64,000 nt of DNA from Streptomyces sp. NBC_01478 (GTDB lineage: Bacteria > Actinomycetota > Actinomycetes > Streptomycetales > Streptomycetaceae): positions 10,397,501 to 10,461,500 of the forward strand of contig NZ_CP109444.1 in assembly GCF_036227225.1 (NCBI RefSeq), written 5' to 3'. Under the pieces are notes generated by a model. It saw only the letters and a program-made list of their open reading frames with translations, was not told the DNA's origin and did no database searches. Position numbers and translations under genes: made by a program. Below are positions 17,309 to 26,640 of the stretch, piece by piece; the first letter of the stretch is position 1, and each line of letters begins with the position of its first letter.

Positions 17309-18240
17309 TGAGCGTCTGGCTGCCCAGCGCGCCCTGCACCCCCAGGTCGTGCATCGAGTCGAAGGGGTCCGTCACGGCCGTACCGCGCGCCGTGCTGCGC
17401 TTCGTGACCGTCCTGGTCGTGGTGGCCGCCGGGGCCGCGCTCACCCCCGTCGGCGGCCGGATCCCCGCCCGCGCGGTGCGCTGGTGGTGCCGGACGATCG
17501 TCCGCGCCGCCGGCATCCGACTCCGCATCACCGGCACCACCACGTCCACCGGCGGGCTGCTGCTGGTCGCCAACCACATCTCGTGGCTCGACATCCCGCT
17601 GCTGGCCGCCGTACGCCCCGCCCGCATGCTGGCCAAGGCCGAGATCCGGCACTGGCCCGTCGCCGGCCCGCTCACCGCGGGCAGCGGCGCCCTGTTCATC
17701 GACCGCGACCGGCTGCGCGCACTCCCCGAGACGGTCGCCTCCATCGCGGGCGCCCTGCGCGCCGGCGGAGCGGTCGCCGTCTTCCCCGAGGGCAGCACCT
17801 GGTGCGGCCGGGCCCAGGGCCACTTCCGACGGGCCGTTTTCCAGGCCGCACTGGACGCCGGAGTCCCGGTCCAACCGGTCGGCATCCATTACCTGACCGA
17901 CGGCACCGCCAGCACCGCGCCCGCCTTCGTCGGCAGCGACTCCCTGCTCACCTCGGTGTGGCGGGTCGTGTCGACGCGCGGGCTCGTCGCCGAGGTCGAG
18001 GTCGGGGAGACCATCGCGCCCGGCAGCCACCCCGACCGGCGCTCCCTCGCCCACGCGGCGCAGGCCGGGGTGACCGCTCAGCCCCAGCACCGGGACCACT
18101 GCACCTCGGTGGCGCAGACCCCGCTGAAAATCCGCAGGACGGCCCGCAGGCGTCCTGTTAGCGTTGCGTCCATGAGGATCCTCAGGCACACCGGCACCGC
18201 GACCGCGCGAGCGACCAGCTCGCCGGCCGCCGACGCCTGA
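17308..18240 (+). CDS. PlsC-type 1-acylglycerol-3-phosphate (or lyso-ornithine) acyltransferase
   Basis: The product is a membrane-associated O-acyltransferase. The family motifs are intact: NHISWLD (His90-X4-Asp95) and FPEGS (159-163). An N-terminal hydrophobic helix (VLRFVTVLVVVAAGAAL) should anchor it. ATG 17308 overlaps the stop of the OlsB-like gene. The last 60 or so residues look unlike PlsC (QPQHRDHC..RRTARRRPVSV..) and are Arg- and Thr-rich; that part of the DNA also contains a hairpin, a -10-like TAGCGT and a possible leader ORF for the next gene. The natural C-terminus may thus have been extended by loss of an earlier stop, or the overlap may be functional. The pair likely makes ornithine lipids. 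Confidence 0.82.
   Translation: MSVWLPSAPCTPRSCIESKGSVTAVPRAVLRFVTVLVVVAAGAALTPVGGRIPARAVRWWCRTIVRAAGIRLRITGTTTSTGGLLLVANHISWLDIPLLAAVRPARMLAKAEIRHWPVAGPLTAGSGALFIDRDRLRALPETVASIAGALRAGGAVAVFPEGSTWCGRAQGHFRRAVFQAALDAGVPVQPVGIHYLTDGTASTAPAFVGSDSLLTSVWRVVSTRGLVAEVEVGETIAPGSHPDRRSLAHAAQAGVTAQPQHRDHCTSVAQTPLKIRRTARRRPVSVASMRILRHTGTATARATSSPAADA
18172..18240 (+). CDS. Possible Ala-rich leader peptide upstream of AlaRS-like gene
   Basis: This possible 22-codon ORF starts at ATG 18172, in the same frame as the end of the plsC-like gene. TAGCGT (18159-18164) lies seven bases upstream, where a -10 box would make the mRNA leaderless; no good -35 is seen. Six of 22 codons are Ala, four of them among the last 13 codons and three near the end (AADA). 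A strong hairpin (18254-18282) follows 13 bases after the stop and precedes the AlaRS-like gene. This is the layout of ribosome-mediated attenuation responding to charged tRNA-Ala. It is only a hypothesis, because the ORF may simply be the PlsC C-terminus. Confidence 0.3.
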   Translation: MRILRHTGTATARATSSPAADA

Positions 18241-18253
18241 CCTCACCCACCTC

Positions 18254-18282
18254 TCCCGGCGGCCGGAAACGGACCGCCGGGA
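18254..18282 (+). promoter_or_regulatory. Hairpin (attenuator or terminator) before AlaRS-like gene
   Basis: TCCCGGCGG pairs with CCGCCGGGA (9 bp), and an inner CCG/CGG extends the stem around a GAAA loop with one bulge. It lies 14 bases after the plsC/leader stop and 77 bases before the AlaRS-like ATG. The following bases (CGTGTCGTTTCC) are only weakly T-rich. Confidence 0.6.
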
Positions 18283-18359
18283 CGTGTCGTTTCCAGCCCC
18301 TTCGCAGGCTTCCCCGCGGTTCCTTTCCGGTCCCCACCCGACCCGAAGGACTCACCGCC

Positions 18360-19490
18360 ATGAACACCGACGACACCGTCCGCACCTTCGTCGACTTCTA
18401 TCGCGAGCGCGGACACGAGTTGATCACCGGCAGTTCGCTCCTGCCACCGCCCTCGGACCCGGTCCTCTTCACCACCTCCGGCATGCACCCGCTCACGCCG
18501 TACCTCCAGGGCCGCCCCCATCCGCAGGGGCGCCGCCTGGTCAACGTCCAACGCTGTCTGCGCACCACCGACCTCGACGAGATCGGCGACCTCACCCACC
18601 TGACCGTGTTCGAGATGCTCGGCTCATGGTCGCTCGGCGACTACGGCCATCCGCAGAGCCTGCGCTGGGGGTACGAGCTGCTGCGGGACGGCTTCGGCAT
18701 CCCGGACGAGAAGTTGTACGTCACTGTCTTCGGCGGCGACGAACAGGTCGGCCCCGACCTCGAATCGCTGCGCACCTGGCGGGAGTTGGGGCTGCCCGTG
18801 GAGTCGACCCGGGACGAGAACTGGTGGTCCAACGGGCCCGTGGGTCCCTGTGGCCCCGACTCGGAGATCTTCTTCTGGACCGGCGACGGCCCGCCGGAGG
18901 GGTGCCCGACCACCGACTCGCGATGGGTGGAGATCTGGAACCACGTGCACATGCGGTACGAACGTGGCGAGGACGGCGGGCTTGTGCCGCTGCGGCAGGT
19001 CAACGTCGACACGGGTATGGGGCTGGAGCGGCTCGTGTCTGTCCTTCAGGGGCGGCGGTCGGTCTATGAGACGGATCTGTTCGAGCCGTGGACGCGGACC
19101 GTTTCGCAGTTGTGGGAGCTGGACGAGCGCTCGATGCGGGTGGTCTGCGATCATCTTCGGTCGAGTGTCGTCGTCCTGGGGGAGGGGGTACGGCCTTCCA
19201 ACATCGGGCGTGGGTACGTGGTGCGGCGGTTGATTCGGCGGCTGCTCACCGCTCTGCGCCGCGATGACGACTCGCGTACGTTGGTCGATCTGCCGGTCGA
19301 GCTTGTCGGTGGCGGCACTGTGCGGGGGCTGTTGCTCGACGAGGAGCGGCGGTTCGGGCAGCTTCTCGAGCGGGGGCGGCGGGTGTTGTCGCGGCCTGAG
19401 TTTCGAGGTCCTCTGAGTGAGGAGGACTATCACTACCTGCACGACACTCATGGGTTGCCCCGTGAATTGGTGGCCGGTCTGTTGGGGTAG
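18360..19490 (+). CDS. Alanyl-tRNA synthetase-like protein, catalytic and tRNA-recognition domains only
   Basis: The product is 376 residues long, against about 880 for housekeeping AlaRS. It matches the N-terminal half: class II motif regions QRCLRTTDLDEIGDL, TVFEMLGSWSLGDY, GPVGPCGPDSEIFF, VNVDTGMGLERLVSVLQ, then the tRNA-recognition part RVVCDHLRSSVVVLGEGVRPSNIGRGYVVRRL (here interrupted for brevity by family numbering). The editing domain and C-Ala domain are missing, yet the frame ends cleanly. It may activate alanine for a non-translational purpose, act as an amide ligase, or be a drug-insensitive duplicate. GAAGGAC precedes ATG 18360. Third-position GC falls in the last 400 bases compared with neighbours. 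Confidence 0.85.
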   Translation: MNTDDTVRTFVDFYRERGHELITGSSLLPPPSDPVLFTTSGMHPLTPYLQGRPHPQGRRLVNVQRCLRTTDLDEIGDLTHLTVFEMLGSWSLGDYGHPQSLRWGYELLRDGFGIPDEKLYVTVFGGDEQVGPDLESLRTWRELGLPVESTRDENWWSNGPVGPCGPDSEIFFWTGDGPPEGCPTTDSRWVEIWNHVHMRYERGEDGGLVPLRQVNVDTGMGLERLVSVLQGRRSVYETDLFEPWTRTVSQLWELDERSMRVVCDHLRSSVVVLGEGVRPSNIGRGYVVRRLIRRLLTALRRDDDSRTLVDLPVELVGGGTVRGLLLDEERRFGQLLERGRRVLSRPEFRGPLSEEDYHYLHDTHGLPRELVAGLLG

Positions 19491-19500
19491 GTATGTCGGC

Positions 19501-19570
19501 TGCGGGTGCGTGGAGGCTGGTCGCGCCCACGCGGCGGAGCCGCAAATTGATACAGCCCCGTGCCCCTAAA
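19501..19570. repeat. Streptomyces-type intergenic repeat between convergent genes
   Basis: The 70 bases contain GGAGGCTGGTCGCGCCCACG, a GCGGC-GGA-GCCGC hairpin (19531-19543), then CAAATTGATACAGCCCCG and TGCCCCTAAAAG. From general knowledge this sequence type recurs in many streptomycete genomes between convergent genes; I cannot count copies here. It fills the space between the AlaRS-like stop (19490) and the UvrA-like stop (19580) and may act as a terminator. Confidence 0.6.
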
Positions 19571-19579
19571 AGCGGGCGA

Positions 19580-21940
19580 CTATGCGAGCGCGTTTGCCAG
19601 ATAGGGGGCCGTAGTGCTTCCTGGCGCACCTGCCACCTTCCTCGGCGGGCCCGTTGCCACGATCCGGCCGCCCTCCTCCCCGCCACCCGGGCCCAGGTCG
19701 ATCACCCAGTCCGCGCCCGCCACCACCGTCATGTCGTGCTCGACCACGATCACAGTGTGGCCGGCGTCGACCAGGCCGTGGAGTTGGCGGAGGAGGACCT
19801 CGACGTCGGCCGGGTGGAGGCCGGTGGTCGGTTCGTCGAGGACGTATAGGGTGTGGGTGCGGTGGGCGCGTTGCAACTCGGTGGCCAGTTTGATGCGTTG
19901 GGCCTCTCCGCCGGACAGTTCCGTGGCGGGCTGGCCCAGGCGCAGGTAGCCGAGGCCCACGTCCAGGAGTGTGGTGAGGCTGCGGGTCACGGCCGGGGTG
20001 TCCGTGTCCGCGAAGAAGGCTGCCGCGCTCTCCACTGTCAGGTCGAGGACCTGCGCGATGTTCCGTCCCCGGTACGTCACTTGGAGTGTCTCGGGGTTGT
20101 AGCGCGCCCCGCCGCAGTCCGGGCAGGGGGCGTAGGTGCTCGGGAGGAAGAGCAGCTCGACGCTCACGAATCCTTCGCCCTGGCAGGTCTCGCAGCGGCC
20201 GCCCGCCACGTTGAAGGAGAACCGGCCCACGCCGTAACCCCGTTGCCGTGCCTCGTCGGTGGCCGCGAACACCTTGCGGACGACGTCGAAGAGGCCGGTG
20301 TACGTCGCCAGGTTCGAGCGCGGGGTGCGGCCGATCGGTTTCTGATCGACCGACACCAGGCGTCCCACGCCGGGCAGTTCCTCGGTGATCTCGCCGATGA
20401 GCGTCGACTTGCCGGAGCCCGAGACGCCGGTTACCGCTGTGAACACACCCAGGGGGAACTCCGCCGTCACGTCCCGCAGGTTGTGCCGCGTCACCGGGCC
20501 CACCGTCAACTCGCCTCGCGGTGAACGGGCTTCGCGGGCCGGCGTGGGGGAGTCGTCGAAGAGGAATCGGGCCGTCGCCGACTCCTTCACCGCCGCGAGC
20601 TCCGCCACCGGTCCACTGTGCAGTACCCGTCCGCCGTGCTCGCCGGCCAGTGGGCCCACGTCCACCAGCCAGTCGGCGGCGCGCATGACGTCCAGGTGGT
20701 GCTCCACCACGAACACCGAGTTGCCCGCCGACTTGAGCCGGTCCAGGACCGTGAGCAGGGCCTTCGTGTCCGCGGGGTGCAGGCCGGCGGACGGTTCGTC
20801 CAGGACGTAGACGACACCGAAGAGTCCGGACCTCAACTGGGTTGCCAGGCGCAGTCGTTGGAGCTCGCCCGCCGAGAGTGTGGGGGTTGCTCGGTCCAGG
20901 CTCAGGTAGCCGAGGCCCAGTTCCAGGATCGGGGCGATGCGGGAGGTGAGGTCCTCGGTGAGGACGCGTGCCGCCTCCGATGTGCCGTGGAGCGTGGCCG
21001 CCAACTCCGCCAGCGGCAGCGCGGCCAGGTCGGCGATCGTGCGGCCCGCGATGGTCACTGCCAGGGACTCGGCGCGCAGTCTGCTGCCACCGCAGACCGG
21101 GCAGGGAGAGCTCGTCAGGAAGCGTTCCGCCTTCACCCGCAGGGTCGGGCTCTTCGTGTCCGCGAAGGTCTTCAGGACGTAGCGGCGGGCGCTCATGTAC
21201 GTGCCCTGGTACGGGCGTTGGATGCGGTCGGCGTCACGTACCGGGTGGACCGTGACCACCGGCTGTTCGTCAGTGAAGAGGATCCACTCGCGCTGTTCGG
21301 CGGGGAGTTCGCGCCAGGGCACGTCCACGTCGTGGCCGAGGGTGTCGAGGATGTCGCGCAGGTTCTTGCCCTGCCAGGCGCCCGGCCACGCGGCGATCGC
21401 GCCCTCGCGGATCGAGAGGGAGGGGTCGGGGACGAGGGACTCCTCGGTCGTGCGGTGGACCCGGCCGAGGCCGTGGCACTCCGGGCACGCGCCCGCCGCC
21501 GTGTTGGGGGAGAAGGCGTCGGAGTCGAGGCGTTCGGCGCCGGGCGGGTAGTCGCCCGCTCGGGAGAACAGCATCCGGAGGGAGTTCGAGAGGTTGGTGA
21601 CCGTGCCCACCGAGGAGCGGGAGGTGGGGGTCGAGCGGCGCTGCTGGAGGGAGACCGCCGGGGGCAGGCCGGTGATCTCGCCGACCTTCGGCGCTCCTAC
21701 CTGGTGGATCAGTCTGCGGGCGTACGGTGCCACCGACTCGAAGTAGCGGCGCTGGGCCTCCGCGTAGATCGTGCCGAACGCGAGGGACGACTTCCCGGAG
21801 CCGGAGACACCTGTGAACACGGTCAACACGTCCCGCGGGATGTCGACGTCGACGCCCTGGAGGTTGTGCTCGCGGGCGTCGCGGACACGGACGTAGGAGT
21901 CGGGGACGTGGGGGGTGCGGGGGGTGCCGGGGCTGTGCAT
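19580..21940 (-). CDS. UvrA-like tandem ABC ATPase lacking the UvrB-binding domain
   Basis: The product is 786 residues; UvrA proper is about 950-1000. Both ABC modules are intact, with Walker [14 protein letters not shown] and [13 protein letters not shown], signatures [13 protein letters not shown] and [13 protein letters not shown], and [11 protein letters not shown] and [11 protein letters not shown]alker B regions. Zinc modules [10 protein letters not shown] and [18 protein letters not shown] remain. After [19 protein letters not shown] the sequence passes directly to [10 protein letters not shown], so the UvrB-binding region and half of the first zinc module are absent. Such UvrA2/DrrC-like proteins bind damaged or drug-modified DNA and are often linked to antibiotic self-resistance. 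ATG 21940 lacks a clear ribosome site. It is divergent from the Clp gene. Confidence 0.9.
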   Translation of the reverse strand: MHSPGTPRTPHVPDSYVRVRDAREHNLQGVDVDIPRDVLTVFTGVSGSGKSSLAFGTIYAEAQRRYFESVAPYARRLIHQVGAPKVGEITGLPPAVSLQQRRSTPTSRSSVGTVTNLSNSLRMLFSRAGDYPPGAERLDSDAFSPNTAAGACPECHGLGRVHRTTEESLVPDPSLSIREGAIAAWPGAWQGKNLRDILDTLGHDVDVPWRELPAEQREWILFTDEQPVVTVHPVRDADRIQRPYQGTYMSARRYVLKTFADTKSPTLRVKAERFLTSSPCPVCGGSRLRAESLAVTIAGRTIADLAALPLAELAATLHGTSEAARVLTEDLTSRIAPILELGLGYLSLDRATPTLSAGELQRLRLATQLRSGLFGVVYVLDEPSAGLHPADTKALLTVLDRLKSAGNSVFVVEHHLDVMRAADWLVDVGPLAGEHGGRVLHSGPVAELAAVKESATARFLFDDSPTPAREARSPRGELTVGPVTRHNLRDVTAEFPLGVFTAVTGVSGSGKSTLIGEITEELPGVGRLVSVDQKPIGRTPRSNLATYTGLFDVVRKVFAATDEARQRGYGVGRFSFNVAGGRCETCQGEGFVSVELLFLPSTYAPCPDCGGARYNPETLQVTYRGRNIAQVLDLTVESAAAFFADTDTPAVTRSLTTLLDVGLGYLRLGQPATELSGGEAQRIKLATELQRAHRTHTLYVLDEPTTGLHPADVEVLLRQLHGLVDAGHTVIVVEHDMTVVAGADWVIDLGPGGGEEGGRIVATGPPRKVAGAPGSTTAPYLANALA

Positions 21941-22074
21941 GACCCGGCGAGTCTATGCGAGCACGCCGGGTGCCGCCCGGTGACCTGCGGGGGTGCGGGG
22001 GCGTCCGCGCTGTGCCACGTTGGAAGACACGGATACCAGTCGCCGCCCAGTTGCCGCATGGAAGGTCCGTGGTC

Positions 22075-24546
22075 ATGAGTACTCCCGGATTCGGTTTCGG
22101 ACGCAGCCCCTTCGAGGAATTCGACGAGCTGATGTCCCGGTATTTCGGCGGTTCGGGGTCGGCGGCACCGTCGCGCCGGCCCCAGCGCGTCGACATCGGG
22201 AGCCTGCTCTCCGAACGGGCCCGTGAGCTGGTGGCCCAGGCGCGGGACATCGCCGCCGTCGAGGGCAGCGAGGAACTCGACGCCCGGCATCTGCTGGCCG
22301 CCGCCACCGAGCAGGAGTCGACCCGACGGCTGCTCGCCGAGGCGGGCGCCGATCCCGACCGGATCCGGGAGCGGTTGTTCGCCGGGGACGACAGCGGGCC
22401 GAAGACCGAACCGACCACGCTCACCCCGGCCGCCAAGCGGGCCCTGCTCGACGCGTACCGGATCTCCCGCGCCGAGGACTCCTCGTACATCGGCCCCGAG
22501 CACCTGCTGCGGGCCCTGGCCGCCAACCCCGAGTCGGCCGCCGGACAGGCCCTCGAAGGCAGCGGCTGGGAGAGCGACCGGGTGCCCACCGGTTCCGAGC
22601 CCGAGCGCAAGCGGCCCAGCAGCACGCCCACCGTCGACGAGTACGGGCGTGACCTCACCGAGGACGCCCGCGCCGGGCGGCTCGACCCGGTGATCGGGCG
22701 GGACGAGGAGGTCGAGCAGACCATCGAGGTGCTGTCCCGGCGCAGCAAGAACAACCCCGTCCTCATCGGCGACCCCGGCGTCGGCAAGACCGCCGTCGTC
22801 GAGGGCATCGCCCAGCGGATCGTCGCCGGGGACGTGCCGAAGACCCTGGCGGGCAAGCGGCTCGTCTCGCTGGACCTGGCCGGGATGGTCGCCGGCACCA
22901 AGTACCGGGGCGAGTTCGAGGAGCGGTTGAAGAAGCTCCTCGACGAGGTGAGCGAGCACAGCGACGAACTGGTGCTGTTCCTGGACGAGTTGCACACCGT
23001 CGTCGGCGCGGGGGGAGGTGGGGACGGTGCTCTCGACGCGGGGAACATGCTCAAACCCGCCCTGGCCCGTGGGCAGTTGCACCTCATCGGTGCCACCACC
23101 GTCGACGAGTACCGCAAGTACATCGAGAAGGACTCCGCGCTGGAGCGCCGCTTCGCGCCCATCCTGATCGGCGAACCGACCGTCGACGACACCATCGAGA
23201 TCCTGCGTGGCCTGCGCGACCGCTACGAGGCCCACCACCAGGTCCGTATCACCGACGAGGCCGTCGTCGCGGCGGCCGAACTCTCCGACCGCTACATCAC
23301 CGCCCGCTTCCTGCCCGACAAGGCCATCGACCTGATGGACCAGGCCGCGGCACGCGTACGGCTGCGCGCCAAGACGCCGCTCTCCGACACCCGGGACACC
23401 GAGGACCGGCTCGCCGCCCTCAACCGGGAGAAGGACCAGGCCGTCGCCGACGAGGAGTACGAGCGGGCCAAGGAGATCCGCGACCGGATCAAGGACACCG
23501 AGGCCGAGTTGAAGGCGGGCGGCTCCGCGGAGGAGCAGGCGCCCAAGGTCACCGCGGAGGACATCGCCGAGGTCGTCTCCCGCACCACCGGCATCCCCGT
23601 CGCCCAGCTCACCGAGGAGGAACGGGCCCGGCTGATGAAGCTGGAGGAGCACCTCCACGAGCGGGTCGTCGGCCAGGACGAGGCCATCACCGCCGTCGCC
23701 CGCGCCGTGCGCCGCGCCCGGGCCGGCATGAGCGACCCGAACCGGCCCATCGGCAGCTTCCTCTTCCTCGGCCCCACCGGCGTCGGCAAGACCGAACTGG
23801 CCCGCGCGCTCGCCGCCGCCCTCTTCGGCGACGAGAGCCGCATGATCCGCCTCGACATGAGCGAGTTCCAGGAACGGCACACCGTCTCCCGCCTGGTCGG
23901 GGCGCCTCCCGGATACGTCGGCCACGAGGAGGCCGGTCAGCTCACCGAAGCCGTCCGTAGGCAGCCGTACGCCGTGCTGCTGCTCGACGAGGTCGAGAAG
24001 GCGCACCCCGACGTCTTCAACACGCTGCTGCAACTCCTCGACGACGGACGGCTCACCGACTCGCAGGGACGCACGGTCGACTTCAAGAACACCGTCGTGA
24101 TCATGACGTCGAACATCGGTGCCGACCGCATCCTCGCGGCGGGCGTCGACGACTACGCCAAGGTCCGCGAGACGGTGATGCCGGTCCTCAACCAGCACTT
24201 CCGCCCCGAGTTCCTCAACCGCATCGACGAGATCATCGTCTTCCGCGGCCTGGAACGCGCCCAACTCCGCGACATCGTCGACCTGTTGCTGGAACACACC
24301 CGGCGCAGGCTGCACGCCCAGGACGTCACCCTGGAGGTCACCGACGCGGCGGCGGACCTGCTCGCGAACCTCGGCTACCAACCCGACTTCGGCGCCCGCC
24401 CGTTGCGCCGCACCATCCAGCGCGAGGTCGACGACCGGCTCGCCGACATGCTCCTCGCCGGCGAACTGAACGCGGGCGACCAGGCCCGGGTCGACGCGAG
24501 CGACGGAACGATCGAGATCAGCGCACGCCAGGCGGCCGCGCACTAG
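22075..24546 (+). CDS. Clp-family AAA+ ATPase (ClpC/ClpB-like hybrid)
   Basis: The product is an 823-residue cytoplasmic Hsp100 unfoldase. An unusual N-terminal stretch ([21 protein letters not shown]) precedes two Clp-N repeats (40-170). AAA1 has GDPGVGKT (232-239), and AAA2 has [11 protein letters not shown] (566-576) and [10 protein letters not shown]. The middle region is short and holds a UVR-like motif ([15 protein letters not shown]), as in ClpC. However, the AAA2 segment [19 protein letters not shown] lacks the IGF/VGF-type ClpP-docking loop and aligns better with ClpB. It may therefore be a ClpP-independent chaperone. GGAAGG precedes ATG 22075. No HspR (HAIR) or CIRCE box is visible upstream. 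Confidence 0.9.
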   Translation: MSTPGFGFGRSPFEEFDELMSRYFGGSGSAAPSRRPQRVDIGSLLSERARELVAQARDIAAVEGSEELDARHLLAAATEQESTRRLLAEAGADPDRIRERLFAGDDSGPKTEPTTLTPAAKRALLDAYRISRAEDSSYIGPEHLLRALAANPESAAGQALEGSGWESDRVPTGSEPERKRPSSTPTVDEYGRDLTEDARAGRLDPVIGRDEEVEQTIEVLSRRSKNNPVLIGDPGVGKTAVVEGIAQRIVAGDVPKTLAGKRLVSLDLAGMVAGTKYRGEFEERLKKLLDEVSEHSDELVLFLDELHTVVGAGGGGDGALDAGNMLKPALARGQLHLIGATTVDEYRKYIEKDSALERRFAPILIGEPTVDDTIEILRGLRDRYEAHHQVRITDEAVVAAAELSDRYITARFLPDKAIDLMDQAAARVRLRAKTPLSDTRDTEDRLAALNREKDQAVADEEYERAKEIRDRIKDTEAELKAGGSAEEQAPKVTAEDIAEVVSRTTGIPVAQLTEEERARLMKLEEHLHERVVGQDEAITAVARAVRRARAGMSDPNRPIGSFLFLGPTGVGKTELARALAAALFGDESRMIRLDMSEFQERHTVSRLVGAPPGYVGHEEAGQLTEAVRRQPYAVLLLDEVEKAHPDVFNTLLQLLDDGRLTDSQGRTVDFKNTVVIMTSNIGADRILAAGVDDYAKVRETVMPVLNQHFRPEFLNRIDEIIVFRGLERAQLRDIVDLLLEHTRRRLHAQDVTLEVTDAAADLLANLGYQPDFGARPLRRTIQREVDDRLADMLLAGELNAGDQARVDASDGTIEISARQAAAH

Positions 24547-24580
24547 CCGGTCCGCATTCCCATCCCTCAGGGAGACAGGC

Positions 24581-25603
24581 ATGAGCAGTTATCGAGTCGC
24601 GCAAGTGGGCGCGGCCGGCGGCGAGTTCACGGTCGTCGAGCGGGACGTACCGGAGCCCGGCCCGGGCCATGTGCGGATCGCCGTGGAAGCCTGCGGGATC
24701 TGCCACAGCGACACCTTCTTCGTGAACGCCGGAGTGCCGGGCGTGCAGTTCCCGCTGGTCACCGGGCACGAGATCGCCGGGCACATCGACGCGCTCGGCG
24801 AGGGCGCCGCGGACCGCGGCTGGCGGGTCGGCGACCGGGTGGCCGTCGGCTGGTTCGGCGGCAGTTGCGGCTACTGCACCCCGTGCAGACAGGGCGACTT
24901 CATCGTCTGCGAGAACCTCAAGGTGCCCGGCTGGGCGTACGACGGAGGCTTCGCGGAGCTGACCGTGGCGCCGGTCGACGCGCTCGCCCGGATCCCCGAA
25001 GCACTGCCGGCGAGTGCCGCCGCGCCGATGGGGTGCGCGGGCGTGACCACGTTCAACGGACTGCGCCGCAGTTCGGCCGGGCCGGGCGACCTGGTGGCCG
25101 TACTCGGACTCGGTGGCCTCGGGCACCTGGGCGTGCAGTACGCGGCGGCCATGGGATTCGAGACCGTGGCGATAGCACGAGGTCCCGAAAAGGCCGACTT
25201 CGCCAAGCAGTTGGGCGCGCACCACTACGTCGACAGCACGGCGGGCACCGAAGTCGCGGAGGCGCTGCGGGCGTTGGGCGGTGCCAAGGTCGTCCTCGCC
25301 ACGGCGGGCAACGCCGGTGCCGCCACCGCGACCGTGGAAGGGCTGAGGCACCGCGGCGAGCTGGTCGTCATCGGGGCGGACAACGCGCCGTTGGGGATCA
25401 GCCCGCTCCAACTGCTCATGAGCGCCAAGGTGGTTCGGGGTCACCCGTCCGGCACCGCGCAGGACGTGCAGGACACCCTGGACTTCAGCGCCCTGCACGG
25501 CATCCGCCCGATGGTGGAGACCGTGCCCCTGGAGCAGGCAGGCGAGGCGTATCAGCGGATGCTGTCCGGAGCCGCCCGCTTCCGGATGGTCCTCACCCCA
25601 TGA
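24581..25603 (+). CDS. Zinc-dependent alcohol dehydrogenase (MDR family)
   Basis: The product is a 340-residue NAD(P)-dependent medium-chain dehydrogenase. Catalytic zinc ligands are Cys in ACGICHSD and His-Glu in TGHEIAGH; the structural zinc site is CGYCTPCRQGDFIVC. The coenzyme motif is VLGLGGLGHLGVQYA, followed by ARGPEKADFAKQLGA. The substrate, a primary or secondary alcohol/aldehyde, cannot be fixed. GGGAGACAGGC precedes ATG 24581, 34 bases after the Clp stop, so co-transcription is possible. Its 3' end overlaps the convergent LLM oxidoreductase gene by 11 bases. Confidence 0.92.
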   Translation: MSSYRVAQVGAAGGEFTVVERDVPEPGPGHVRIAVEACGICHSDTFFVNAGVPGVQFPLVTGHEIAGHIDALGEGAADRGWRVGDRVAVGWFGGSCGYCTPCRQGDFIVCENLKVPGWAYDGGFAELTVAPVDALARIPEALPASAAAPMGCAGVTTFNGLRRSSAGPGDLVAVLGLGGLGHLGVQYAAAMGFETVAIARGPEKADFAKQLGAHHYVDSTAGTEVAEALRALGGAKVVLATAGNAGAATATVEGLRHRGELVVIGADNAPLGISPLQLLMSAKVVRGHPSGTAQDVQDTLDFSALHGIRPMVETVPLEQAGEAYQRMLSGAARFRMVLTP

Positions 25604-26588
25604 GCGAGGCGAGCCGCCGGTAGGAGTCCAGCAGGGCCTCGCGGTCGTAGGTGCTGGTGGTGACGAGGACCTCGTCGGCCGCCGTCTCCTTCAGGACCGT
25701 CTCCAGCTCGTGGGCCACCTGTTCCTCGGTGCCCGCGAGCTGTCCGGTGAGCCCGGCCTCGTAGAAGCCGAACTCCCGGTCGGTCATGGCCAGTTGCTCG
25801 ACGCGCTCGGCGGGCGGCAACGGCGGGAAGGTGCCGTGCGTGCGCGAGTACGCCATCGACCAGGCCTCCGGGACGAGCAGCCGTCGGGCCGCCTCGGGGG
25901 TGGCGGCCACGGCGATCGTCCCCGAGATGACGACATACGGCTCCGGGGCCCACGGGGAGGGCCGGAAGCTTGCGCGGTAGTGGTCGATGCCGCGCCGCAT
26001 CTTGTCCCGGTTGCGGAGGTCGCCGATCACCATCGGCAGGCCGGCCCGGGCCGCGATGTCGGCGCCCTCGCCCATCGCGAGCACGAACGGCGGGACGCTC
26101 AGGCCCTCGGAGGGGCGTGCGTGCGCGCCGGTGGGCGAGGTGCCCCGGAACCAGCCGAGGAGTTCGTCGAGCTGTCCGGCGAAGTCGTCGGCGTCGTCCT
26201 TGTCGCGGCCCAGCGCCTTGCGCACGCCGTCGGTGAAGCCGACCGAGCGGCCGAGTCCCATGTCGATCCGGCCGGGGAACAGCGCCTCCAGGACCCCGAA
26301 CTGCTCGGCCACGACCAGGGGTTGGTGGTTGGGCAGCATCACCCCGCCCGTGCCGACCCGGATGCTCCGGGTGGCCGAGGCGACGGCGGCGGCCAGCACG
26401 GTCGGCGCGGAACCGGCGACCCCGGGCACGCCGTGGTGCTCCGACACCCAGAACCGGTGATAGCCCAGCTCCTCGGCCTCCCGCGCCAGCCGCACGGTGT
26501 CGCGCAGCGCCTCCGCGGGCGGATGCCCCTCGCGGGTGCGGGAGCGGTCGAGGACGGAGAAGGGGGTCGAGGCGATCACGGAACTCAC
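25593..26588 (-). CDS. LLM-class flavin-dependent oxidoreductase
   Basis: The product is a 331-residue TIM-barrel flavoprotein of the luciferase-like (LLM) superfamily, MsnO8/alkanal-monooxygenase-like subgroup. Typical segments are TPFSVLDRSRTREG, YHRFWVSEHHGVPGVAGSAP, IRVGTGGVMLPNHQPLVVAEQFG and PGRIDMGLGRSVGFT. FMN or F420 use is not decidable from this. GTG 26588 was chosen because the only nearby ATG (26590) is immediately followed by a stop; GTG 26579 is an alternative. It lies 52 bases after the 2Fe-2S protein gene on the same strand, so the iron-sulfur protein could be a partner or merely a neighbour. Confidence 0.87.
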   Translation of the reverse strand: MSSVIASTPFSVLDRSRTREGHPPAEALRDTVRLAREAEELGYHRFWVSEHHGVPGVAGSAPTVLAAAVASATRSIRVGTGGVMLPNHQPLVVAEQFGVLEALFPGRIDMGLGRSVGFTDGVRKALGRDKDDADDFAGQLDELLGWFRGTSPTGAHARPSEGLSVPPFVLAMGEGADIAARAGLPMVIGDLRNRDKMRRGIDHYRASFRPSPWAPEPYVVISGTIAVAATPEAARRLLVPEAWSMAYSRTHGTFPPLPPAERVEQLAMTDREFGFYEAGLTGQLAGTEEQVAHELETVLKETAADEVLVTTSTYDREALLDSYRRLASLMG

Positions 26589-26640
26589 ATCGGGTTCAAC
26601 GCCGGGGAGCCTCCGGCATTCCCCCGACCGGGCCGGGCTC

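Noticed and set aside
21823-24582. 919-codon open frame on the minus strand opposite the Clp gene
   Set aside because: The plus strand encodes a complete Clp ATPase with all motifs; the antisense frame is a codon-bias artefact.
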